Positions 1 to 6,858 of a stretch of DNA of 12,358 nucleotides are shown piece by piece. The notes under the pieces are model-generated. The model had not been told where the DNA came from and did not search any database. It saw only the letters and a program-made list of their open reading frames with translations. This DNA comes from Christensenella sp. UBA7597 (GTDB taxonomy: Bacteria > Bacillota > Clostridia > Christensenellales > Borkfalkiaceae). The stretch covers positions 22,972-35,329 of the forward strand of contig DLQW01000042.1 in NCBI GenBank assembly GCA_002474405.1. The letters run 5' to 3'. Position numbers and translations under genes: made by a program. Every line of letters starts with the position of its first letter. The stretch's first letter is position 1.

Positions 1-3000
1 CCGCCGCAAGAATAATCGAGCTTGCAAGCAGCCAGCCGTTCATGCCGGAAGAAGAGGTATCGTCGGTGTTGTCGTCGTCCGAATTGTTGTCGTCGTTCGA
101 ATCCGCCGTTACGGAAACGTCCGTTTTCGAATAATCCGCAAACGTAATCTTCTGTTCGTGATCGTCGCTTTCGTAGGCGAGGTAGGTAACGTAATCCGCC
201 TTCTTATCGGGGTCGAACTTATAATCGTCGGAAGTGGAATCGTACGAGGTGTACGCGTTGCCGATGTCGTCTTTATCCAGCGCGGAATCGTACCGCAGGA
301 ATTTCGCCGAATCGAGGAACGAGAACGCATAATATCTTACCGCCGCGCTCTTGTAGAAATCTTCGTCGCTTAAATTCGACTGCGTTTTCGCGCTTTCGAT
401 GGTTTCCTGAAGCATCGACGACCAAGTGTCGGAAGTGAGTTCCGTACGGTTATCCGCCGCGAACATTACGTAGCTGCCCGCTTCGAATTCGCTCTTGTTA
501 TCGCGCGTGCCGCTCCATACTTCCAGGCGGTAGTTCTTCGCTTCGCTGCCGGTGTGGATATAGAACGTGTACGTTCTCCATTCGCCGTTCGTTTCGATTT
601 CTTTGTATTCCAGCGCCGCCGTGCCCTGCGCTTCGGAAGCAACCGTTCTCGGCGTAAGCTTGCCGGCTTTCACCAAATCGTTCAGATCGTACACGCGTAC
701 GGTGCACGCTTTGTCGGCATAATAAATGCCTTTTTCTTCGCCGTCTTTATGATAGAACGCGATGCCGTCCGTGCCTTCGTTGCTCCAGGCGGAAGCGTCG
801 TAATTGTACTGCACGCCGCCGTCGGCTACAAGCAGGTTGCCGTCTTCGTCCTCTTCGTAGTTGGAAAGGTTGGCGTAATACTTGTTCTGCAAAGAAGCGT
901 CGTCCGACCACTTCGCGTTTACTTCGTACAAGCCGCGGCTGTTGAGATACAGCGCCGTATCGGTAGAGGATTTGAACGTTTTATCGTTCTTCGGATCTTT
1001 CGTGCACACGTTGCCCGTCTTATCGTACCAGTAGGAAACTTTCGGCGTGGCAAGCGCGAGGGATGCGTTGTCCTCGCTGTCGGCATCGATGAGGTAGATG
1101 CTGGCTTTCGCGTTGAACGTTTTTACGCGCACGGAAATCGTTTTATACGAATCGGACGAAATCGAAACCGAAGAGGAAGCGAGATAGCCGTACGATTTGT
1201 TTGCGTCCTTATTGAAAATCATCAGGGGTTCCGCCGCCTGATCGAATACGGAGGAAGCCGCGCCGAAAATTTCGTTCAGTCCTTCCACATCGCTATATCT
1301 GCCGCTTGCAACGTAATCCGCCGCGAAGTTTTTATTTACAAGCCCGGCGTAGGGGTTGTTGTCGATGCCGTTATCCGCATCCGGATCGGGAGAGGAGGTA
1401 ACGTTGCCGCTGCCGCCCCATACGCCCTTGTAGTTGGCGAGGTCGGCAAAGCCGTTTTCGATGCCTTTCTTCGTGTTGTCGGCGCTGTACGCTCTGGAAT
1501 CGAACGCCGCGAAGCCCGCGCTTTCCTCGCTGTCGGAAAACGTCTTTTTCGCCGCGTACGTGCCCGTGGAGAAGTAGTCGCTCTGCGTGAACGGATCCGC
1601 GTCCGCCGCAATCAGGTTGGAACCGATCGCTTCGAGATTCGTGAACGCGGCATAGCCGGCGCCGTACGCCGATTTTTCCGCGTCGTCCGCCGTGGCGCCG
1701 TAGGTGAACGTCAGGGTGAAGTACTTATCGTCCTCGGTATCGTTTTCGAAGAGGAGCGTGCATTGCTGCCAGCCGCCGAAGATGTTTTCTTTCTTGCCGC
1801 CCGCGGTATCGTCCACTTCCGTTTTGGTGCCTGCGGTGGAATCGATGGAAGATAACAGCGCCGTTTTTTCGTCGTCCTCGGATTTGGCGTTGCCTGCCGC
1901 GTCCGTTTCCGTGTACGAGATGCCTGCGCCCGTTGCGCCGCTGGGAATCTTCGAGGTTTTAATCCACACGGAATAGAGGGCGGAGGAGTTCGCTTTTAAG
2001 GTAATGGTGCCCGTAGTGGCTTCATAAGCCGTTTTGCCTACGGAGAAGAGCATTAAAATGTCGTTCGTTTCGGCAAAAGGATAGGAAGAAGCGAAATCGC
2101 TTTCCCATACGGCTTTGAAATATTCGTTGCTTTCCGAAGCCGTGTTCACGGAATTTTTCGCAAACACGCCCGTTTTATCGTTGTCGATATCGAAATTGTT
2201 GTTGTCTGCGGAAATTTTATCCGCGCCCGCGATTCCGGCGTCTGCAAACGTAAGGGAGTTGAGCGTAACGCCCGCATCTACGGCATATTTCAGATCGGCA
2301 AGATTTTCTTTATCCGCGCGGAATTCCGTCGTATCGTCGTCCGCCGTTTTGTCGGCGCCTGCGGCAAGCGTTTCATATTCGGAATTTTCGATGAGCGAAC
2401 ATTCGAGATCGTCGAAGAACGCGTAGCCGTTCACGAAGCCCATTACGGAAGAAGAGGTGCCTTGACCGAGCCCCAGAACCACGGTGAACGTGCTGCTTGC
2501 ATAGTCGCTGCCTTTCAGATAGAATTCGTATTTCACCCAGCCGTTGCTCTTGTTTTCGGCGGGAATGGAATCGTCGGCAAGAATCTTTTCGGTGTTGATG
2601 TTTTCCACCTTCACCTGATCTTTGCTCTTGCCCGCTACCGTGCGGGAAATACCGATGTAGGCGCCGCGGTTTTTATCCGCCGCGTTGTCCTCGTCGTTGT
2701 AGCGGTAGGTAAGTTCCGCCGTTTTCACCCATACGGAAAGCTTCGCGCTGGTACCCGCGGGTACGGTGAGCGAAGAGGAGGATGTGAAGTTCTGCGCCGT
2801 GCCCGACGACGAGGTGTACTGATTGTGAATCATCAGCACTTTCGTGTTCTTTTTGGCTTCGTCGCTGCCCTCGGCGTAGTGCGTGCCGGGATTCACGTCG
2901 GCGGAAGGAATATCGTCGGCGGAAATATTGTAATGGTTTTCGTAAAACTTGAGTTCGTCGACGCTCTTGTTCTTATTCGCGTCTTTCCATTTTTTAATAT

Positions 3001-3391
3001 ATTGCAGGCGGTCGTACGTGTTCATGTCCGCCCACTTTTCCTCGGCTTCCGATTCGCTTGTCGGGGTGATGTTTCCCGATTTCGTCAGCTTGTCCCACGC
3101 GGAAGTTTCGGTATCGATGACGCCGCTTGCCGCCTTGCTTGTAAGAACGGACGAGCGCGACCAGCTTTTCGGCGACGTAACGATGGGCGTGGTTTCTTTT
3201 TCCGTATCGAATTCGAACGAGCCGTTTTTGATGCGGGAAGAATCCGTCGTCTGATCGGTAGAGATTTCCGACTGATCCACCTCGTTATCGTTCGTTTTCG
3301 AGCACGCGGAAAGCACGCCCGCCGACGCGGACGCGAAAAACGCCGTGAGAAGGAGAGCGAACAATTTGTTTTTGCTTGTATTTTTTCTCAT
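1..3391 (-). CDS. Large surface lipoprotein with three jelly-roll-like modules (partial, C-terminus beyond window)
   Basis: An uninterrupted frame of 1130 codons runs from ATG at 3391 off the left edge. A ribosome binding site (AAGGGTG) lies 7 bases upstream. Residues 1-30 form a lipoprotein signal: basic start, hydrophobic core, lipobox L27-S28-A29-C30, so the mature protein should be lipidated on C30. Three segments look like carbohydrate-binding-type beta-sandwiches. Module 1 (about 56-332) begins NGSFE and ends with a GYAFFDDLE strand, with a charged helical insertion near 100-165. Module 2 is about 424-592 and module 3 about 718-980. Each has a central (S)VWVKT-like strand and a later G-W/x-aromatic strand (GWVKYEFYL, GWQQCTLLF, GEWRTYTFY). 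Residues about 1094-1112 are an Asp/Asn/Ser-rich linker, and from 1117 a hydrophobic stretch (NGWLLASSIILAA) begins a probable membrane anchor. The beta-sandwich assignment is inferred from pattern. Ligand unknown; cell-surface glycan or adhesive binding is the best guess. No catalytic domain recognised. Confidence 0.85.
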   Translation of the reverse strand, partial: MRKNTSKNKLFALLLTAFFASASAGVLSACSKTNDNEVDQSEISTDQTTDSSRIKNGSFEFDTEKETTPIVTSPKSWSRSSVLTSKAASGVIDTETSAWDKLTKSGNITPTSESEAEEKWADMNTYDRLQYIKKWKDANKNKSVDELKFYENHYNISADDIPSADVNPGTHYAEGSDEAKKNTKVLMIHNQYTSSSGTAQNFTSSSSLTVPAGTSAKLSVWVKTAELTYRYNDEDNAADKNRGAYIGISRTVAGKSKDQVKVENINTEKILADDSIPAENKSNGWVKYEFYLKGSDYASSTFTVVLGLGQGTSSSVMGFVNGYAFFDDLECSLIENSEYETLAAGADKTADDDTTEFRADKENLADLKYAVDAGVTLNSLTFADAGIAGADKISADNNNFDIDNDKTGVFAKNSVNTASESNEYFKAVWESDFASSYPFAETNDILMLFSVGKTAYEATTGTITLKANSSALYSVWIKTSKIPSGATGAGISYTETDAAGNAKSEDDEKTALLSSIDSTAGTKTEVDDTAGGKKENIFGGWQQCTLLFENDTEDDKYFTLTFTYGATADDAEKSAYGAGYAAFTNLEAIGSNLIAADADPFTQSDYFSTGTYAAKKTFSDSEESAGFAAFDSRAYSADNTKKGIENGFADLANYKGVWGGSGNVTSSPDPDADNGIDNNPYAGLVNKNFAADYVASGRYSDVEGLNEIFGAASSVFDQAAEPLMIFNKDANKSYGYLASSSVSISSDSYKTISVRVKTFNAKASIYLIDADSEDNASLALATPKVSYWYDKTGNVCTKDPKNDKTFKSSTDTALYLNSRGLYEVNAKWSDDASLQNKYYANLSNYEEDEDGNLLVADGGVQYNYDASAWSNEGTDGIAFYHKDGEEKGIYYADKACTVRVYDLNDLVKAGKLTPRTVASEAQGTAALEYKEIETNGEWRTYTFYIHTGSEAKNYRLEVWSGTRDNKSEFEAGSYVMFAADNRTELTSDTWSSMLQETIESAKTQSNLSDEDFYKSAAVRYYAFSFLDSAKFLRYDSALDKDDIGNAYTSYDSTSDDYKFDPDKKADYVTYLAYESDDHEQKITFADYSKTDVSVTADSNDDNNSDDDNTDDTSSSGMNGWLLASSIILAA

Positions 3392-3522
3392 AACATAGCA
3401 CCCTTGCACAAATAGATTTCTTGTTTTTGCCGTGTTTTTTTGCGGTTTTTGCGCCGTAAAACGGGCGAATCCGCGTGAAAAAGCGACAAGAAAAGAACAT
3501 ATTGATAGAAATATGCAGCATT

Positions 3523-3551
3523 ATTGTACCACAAAAGCCCTTTTCAGGCAA
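3523..3551 (-). promoter_or_regulatory. Sigma-A promoter of the large lipoprotein gene
   Basis: On the minus strand a -35 box TTGCCT (3551-3546) and a -10 box TACAAT (3528-3523) are separated by exactly 17 bases. The -10 is preceded by TGG, giving an extended -10. Transcription should start near 3516, leaving a leader of about 125 bases. A small inverted repeat CATATT/AATATG (3499-3516) sits at the very start of that leader. The rest of the 255-base gap up to the plus-strand permease gene contains only A/T-rich stretches (TATAAA at 3571, GATAAT at 3583) that are weak candidates for the divergent promoter, without a good -35. Confidence 0.75.
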
Positions 3552-3646
3552 GCGTTTTCCCGTGCCTGCGTATAAAATTCGTGATAATTTTCCGTAATTT
3601 ACGCAAAATATCCTTAAACGAGGGAAAGGCGGGAAAAAGGGCGGAG

Positions 3647-4012
3647 ATGAAAAGCGATAAACAGGCGGATGTAAAAAGCATTGTCTGCGGCGCCGCGACG
3701 GGCGCTGCGAACGGACTTTTCGGCGGCGGGGGCGGAATGATTGCGGTGCCGCTGCTCCGCGCGCAGGGGCTGGAAGAAAAGCGGGCGCACGCTACGGCGA
3801 TCGCCGTGATTCTGCCCGTTTCGCTGCTTTCGTTTCTGCTGTATGCGTTCCGCGGATTTTTTGATTTTTCCGTGGCGCTTCCCGTGGCGCTCGGCGGGTT
3901 TGCGGGCGGGTTCGCGGGGGCGAAGCTGCTTTCCGTGCTGCCGGAAAAAGCGGTGTTTTACGTGTTTACGGGGCTGCAGTTGATTGCGGGACTGTGGCTT
4001 GTTTTTTCTTAG
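3647..4012 (+). CDS. Half-size TauE/SafE-type membrane permease, first of a pair
   Basis: A 121-residue hydrophobic protein resembling one half of the TauE/SafE (formerly DUF81) family of anion/sulfite/sulfonate-type exporters, whose usual members are about 240-260 residues with two homologous halves. The hallmark glycine-rich segment is near the N-terminus (GLFGGGGGMIAVPLL, about residues 23-37), followed by a charged loop (RAQGLEEKRAHAT) and three more hydrophobic segments, so about four membrane passes. I chose ATG 3647 rather than the in-frame ATG at 3524: AAAGG lies 6 bases upstream, the protein then begins with a short hydrophilic MKSDKQAD tail, and 3524 falls inside the promoter of the divergent gene. 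The partner half starts 85 bases downstream. Together they probably make one functional transporter; the substrate cannot be read from sequence. Confidence 0.8.
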   Translation: MKSDKQADVKSIVCGAATGAANGLFGGGGGMIAVPLLRAQGLEEKRAHATAIAVILPVSLLSFLLYAFRGFFDFSVALPVALGGFAGGFAGAKLLSVLPEKAVFYVFTGLQLIAGLWLVFS

Positions 4013-4097
4013 CCGTAAACGCGGCGGCTTTTCGCGCCCTGTCGGGCGGGCGAATCGGGGAAAATGCGCCTTAAGGCGGATAAAAAGGAAAGATTTT

Positions 4098-4457
4098 ATG
4101 CGATTTTATTTATATCTTCTGCTCGGCTTTCTGGGCGGGATTCCCGCCGGCATGGGCATGGGCGGCGGAACCATTACGATTCCGCTGCTGCTTTTATTCG
4201 GCGGCGTGCCGCAGAAAATCGCGCAGTCGGCGAATCTGTTCGCGTTTCTGTCTACGGGCGCCTGCGCGCTGAACGTGCATATGAAAAACGGGTTGCTGCA
4301 GAAAGACAACGCCGTAAAAAACGCGATTCCGGCGCTGGTTGCGGCGGCTGCCGGTTCGCTTCTGGCGCTGGCGCTTCCCGCCGAATTTCTGCGAAAAACT
4401 TTCGGGCTTTTCCTCGTAGTTCTGGCGTTGTTTACTTTTTCAAAAAACAAAGACTGA
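4098..4457 (+). CDS. Half-size TauE/SafE-type membrane permease, second of a pair
   Basis: A 119-residue hydrophobic protein, the second half-size TauE/SafE-type subunit. The family's glycine motif appears as GMGMGGGTITIPLL (about residues 18-31), followed by the typical GVPQKIAQSANLFAFL stretch, then segments near 68-87 and 95-113, giving about four membrane passes. ATG 4098 has AAAGGAA 7 bases upstream; an upstream in-frame extension would overlap the preceding gene. Lysine/arginine residues concentrate in the N-terminus, the middle loop (HMKNGLLQKDNAVKN) and the C-terminus (SKNKD), which predicts both termini in the cytoplasm. It is not a frameshifted single gene: each half has its own stop, spacer, start and ribosome binding site. 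The 85-base spacer contains a 12-bp perfect palindrome (CGCCTTAAGGCG, 4067-4078). No convincing terminator follows; a CGCCAT/ATGGCG inverted repeat (4460-4490) lacks a T-tract. Confidence 0.8.
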   Translation: MRFYLYLLLGFLGGIPAGMGMGGGTITIPLLLLFGGVPQKIAQSANLFAFLSTGACALNVHMKNGLLQKDNAVKNAIPALVAAAAGSLLALALPAEFLRKTFGLFLVVLALFTFSKNKD

Positions 4458-4571
4458 CGCGCCATGACAAAAACAACGGATTTAATGGCGAAATTGCACA
4501 AGAAAAACGCTGAAAAAGTATCAAAAATAAAAGAAAAAATCGCCGGAAACGCAAAATTTTTCCAAAGGGTA

Positions 4572-4600
4572 TAGACAAAACGCATTTTATGTGGTAAAAT
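4572..4600 (+). promoter_or_regulatory. Sigma-A promoter of the ppx-maf-mreB-like operon
   Basis: A -35 box TAGACA (4572-4577) and -10 box TAAAAT (4595-4600) are separated by 17 bases, with TGG directly before the -10 (extended -10). Start of transcription is expected near 4607. The placement matters for gene calling: the long open frame extends back to a GTG at 4591, which lies inside this promoter, so the phosphatase must start downstream. Confidence 0.8.
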
Positions 4601-4686
4601 ATACCCGAAAATTCATTGTGGCGTTTTTTACGGAAAATAGCGTGTTTACGGAAAACGGCAGGCAAAAAGGAAGGTCAGAAGAAAAA

Positions 4687-6201
4687 GTGGAAAGAATAGG
4701 CATTATCGATCTCGGATCGAACACGGCAAGACTTGTTATCGTGGACTTGTTCACGGAAGGACATTTTATGGTAACCGACCAGCTGAAAGAAAGCGTCCGG
4801 CTGGGGCAGGATATGGACAGAGACGGCTTTCTGAAGCCGCAGCGCGTGGCGGAAACCATCCGCGCGCTGAAAATGTTCAAGCGGCTTTGCGACGCTTCGG
4901 GCGTGAGCCGCATCATCGCGGTGGCTACGGCGGCGGTGCGCAGGGCGAAAAATCAGCGTTCGTTTCTCGATGAAATTCAGGCGACCTGCGGCATTAAAAT
5001 CCGCGTGCTTTCCGAAGAGGAAGAAGCGATTTTAGTATACCGCGGCGTAATCAACACGATGGATATTCCCAAGGGGCTTATCCTTGAAATCGGCGGCGGC
5101 AGCACGAAGGTGATTTATTACAACCGCAGAAACGTGATCGGCTCGGCTTCTCTGCCGTTCGGCGCGGTTACGCTGACCGACCTTTTCGCGAACGACTGCA
5201 CGCCCGAAGAAGCGGCGGCGCACACCGTGGAATTTTTCACTGAACAGCTGAAGAAAATCGACTGGCTTTCCGAAGTGGATACCGAAGAAGTGCAGATGAT
5301 CGGCGTGGGCGGTTCGTTCAGAAACCTGTTCAAAATCAGCAAACTCGTTAAGAAATACCCGCTTGACACGGTACATAACTACCGCCTGTCCACGGACGAT
5401 TTCAACGTGATTTACGATAAAATCAAGGCGCTGGATATCGATAAGCGCAAGAAAATCCGCGGGCTTTCGCCTTCCCGTGCGGACATTATGCCCGCCGCGA
5501 TGGCTATCATCAAATCGTTTGTGGATTATATGGGCGTGAAAGACTTCGCGATCGGCGGAAACGGTTTGCGCGAGGGCATCATGTTCAATCAGTCCGTGCC
5601 GATGACGGTGGAAAAGCCGATTTCCGACGTATTGAATTATTCGCTGGAAACGCTGGTGCTGTATTACGGCTGCGACCCCGCGCACGTGGAGCACGTGGTG
5701 CATCTTTCCATACAGCTGTTCAAGCAGCTGCGCGTGCTGCACAAGTTTTCGCGGCAGTATCTTAAAATTCTGAAAATCGCGGCGTTCATGCACGACGTGG
5801 GGCTGAGAATCAAGTATTACGGGCATCAGAAACACAGCATGTACATGATTCTGAATTCGATGATCTGCGGCGCCACGCACAGAGAGATCGTGCTGGCGGC
5901 GTTTGTGGCGGGCTGCCACGAAAGAGAGGACGTGAACCTTACCGAGTGGCAGAGATATAAAGACCTTGTTACGGAAGAGGACCTCGACGCGGTGAAAAAG
6001 CTGGGCGTGTTGCTTCGTATCGCGGAAAGCTTCGACCGTTCGCATGCGGGGCTTGTAACGGGCATCACCTGCGACGTTCTGGGCGATTCCGTCATCATGA
6101 AAACGGAGCTTGCGGGCGACGCTACGCTGGAAATCCGCACGGCGATGACGGCTTCGGCGGAGTTCAAGAAAACCTACCGCAAAAACCTCGAAATTTTATA
6201 A
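4687..6201 (+). CDS. Ppx/GppA-family phosphatase with C-terminal HD domain
   Basis: A 504-residue cytoplasmic protein of the exopolyphosphatase/guanosine pentaphosphatase family, which releases phosphate from polyphosphate or pppGpp. The actin-like ATPase-fold part (about 1-300) shows phosphate-1 DLGSNTARLV (8-17), ATAAVRRAKN (80-89), the EEEEA element (110-114), phosphate-2-like EIGGGSTK (134-141), SLPFGAVTLT (155-164), GVGGS (206-210) and GLREG (293-297). The C-terminal part (about 330-490) is an HD-type domain with H369-D370 and GHQKHS (379-384). GTG 4687 is the chosen start: it gives the usual family N-terminus directly before the DLGSNT motif, and AAGGAAGG lies 12 bases upstream; in-frame GTGs at 4618 and 4642 are alternatives. 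Aligned to E. coli PPX with a constant offset of 9, E121 is kept (E112), but D143 is Glu (E134) and E150 is Lys (K141), both reported as essential there. Family membership is firm; activity is uncertain. Confidence 0.9.
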   Translation: MERIGIIDLGSNTARLVIVDLFTEGHFMVTDQLKESVRLGQDMDRDGFLKPQRVAETIRALKMFKRLCDASGVSRIIAVATAAVRRAKNQRSFLDEIQATCGIKIRVLSEEEEAILVYRGVINTMDIPKGLILEIGGGSTKVIYYNRRNVIGSASLPFGAVTLTDLFANDCTPEEAAAHTVEFFTEQLKKIDWLSEVDTEEVQMIGVGGSFRNLFKISKLVKKYPLDTVHNYRLSTDDFNVIYDKIKALDIDKRKKIRGLSPSRADIMPAAMAIIKSFVDYMGVKDFAIGGNGLREGIMFNQSVPMTVEKPISDVLNYSLETLVLYYGCDPAHVEHVVHLSIQLFKQLRVLHKFSRQYLKILKIAAFMHDVGLRIKYYGHQKHSMYMILNSMICGATHREIVLAAFVAGCHEREDVNLTEWQRYKDLVTEEDLDAVKKLGVLLRIAESFDRSHAGLVTGITCDVLGDSVIMKTELAGDATLEIRTAMTASAEFKKTYRKNLEIL

Positions 6202-6216
6202 AATCGGACGATATAA

Positions 6217-6254
6217 AAAAGCCGCTTGGGCGCGCGGGCGTGCCGGCGGTTTTT
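6217..6254 (+). terminator. Possible weak terminator/attenuator between ppx and maf
   Basis: AAAAGCCGC (6217-6225) can pair with GCGGTTTTT (6246-6254), including one G-U pair, around a GC-rich 20-base loop. The T-run is partly used in the stem, so termination would be inefficient. It could reduce rather than stop read-through into maf, which otherwise has no visible promoter of its own. Confidence 0.3.
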
Positions 6255-6273
6255 GTTTACGGAGCAGCAGAAG

Positions 6274-6858
6274 ATGAATTTCGTACTGGCAAGCGCGTCG
6301 CCGCGGCGCAAAGAATTGTTTAAAAAAATTACGGAGAATTTCGAAATAGACGCGGCGAAAGGCGAAGAGCGCGCGGATGAATCGTTGCCGCCCGCGGAAT
6401 ATGCCGAAACGCTTGCACGGCACAAGGCGGAAGAGGTTGCGGCAAAAAAGGAACACGCGGGAAAAATCGTGCTCGGCGCGGATACGGTGGTGGCGATCGG
6501 CGGCAGAATTCTCGGAAAGCCGAAGAGCGAAGAAGAAGCCGGGACGATGCTGCGGCTGCTTTCCGGGAAAGAACACAGCGTATTTACGGGCGTATGTCTG
6601 ATTTTCCCGGACGGCGAAAAAATCGTGCGACACGACGAAACGAAAGTGAAATTCAAGCCGTTTACGGAAGAATTCATCCGCGATTATGTGGCGGGCGGTT
6701 CGCCGATGGATAAGGCGGGAGCATACGGCATACAGGACGGCGTGCCGACGGAATACGTGCGCGGAAGCATCGATAACGTGGTGGGATTGCCTGCGGAGCT
6801 TCTGGAAAGAATATTGAAACAAAAGGAAACGAACGAAAATGATAAAGCTTGCGATTGA
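6274..6858 (+). CDS. maf: Maf nucleoside triphosphate pyrophosphatase (dTTP/UTP type)
   Basis: A 194-residue cytoplasmic Maf/HAM1-like protein, normal length for the family. Maf proteins hydrolyse nucleoside triphosphates to monophosphate and pyrophosphate, cleaning modified or surplus nucleotides and linked to septum/division control in Bacillus. Seen motifs: SASPRR near the N-terminus (residues 7-12), GADTVV (68-73) with the metal-binding Asp70, GKPKS (81-85), LSGKEHSV..TG (96-106), and DKAGAYGIQ (146-154), the last favouring the YhdE-type dTTP/UTP subgroup. ATG 6274 has GGAG 9 bases upstream and gives the canonical N-terminus. It lies 72 bases after the phosphatase gene, and its last 20 bases overlap the start of the next gene, so the two are translationally coupled. 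Confidence 0.93.
   Translation: MNFVLASASPRRKELFKKITENFEIDAAKGEERADESLPPAEYAETLARHKAEEVAAKKEHAGKIVLGADTVVAIGGRILGKPKSEEEAGTMLRLLSGKEHSVFTGVCLIFPDGEKIVRHDETKVKFKPFTEEFIRDYVAGGSPMDKAGAYGIQDGVPTEYVRGSIDNVVGLPAELLERILKQKETNENDKACD

Noticed and set aside
554..1855. A 433-codon open frame on the plus strand
   Set aside because: It lies entirely antisense to the large lipoprotein, whose codon bias keeps the opposite strand free of stops. The product is Arg/Val-rich, low in sense and shows no known motif.
2462..3415. A 317-codon plus-strand open frame
   Set aside because: Antisense to the lipoprotein and its signal peptide, and it runs past the lipoprotein start without a ribosome binding site of its own.
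3524..3646. 41-residue N-terminal extension of the first half-permease
   Set aside because: It would start inside the divergent promoter, has no ribosome binding site, and adds a sequence unlike the family; ATG 3647 is better supported.
4460..4490. CGCCAT/ATGGCG inverted repeat after the second half-permease as a terminator
   Set aside because: Only a 6-bp stem with a 19-base loop and no T-tract follows.
4591..4686. N-terminal extension of the phosphatase from GTG 4591
   Set aside because: The GTG lies within the -35/-10 promoter region and upstream of the expected transcription start; the family N-terminus begins at 4687.
5032..6045. A 337-codon minus-strand open frame
   Set aside because: Antisense shadow of the Ppx/GppA gene; His/Arg/Val-rich composition with no recognisable domain.
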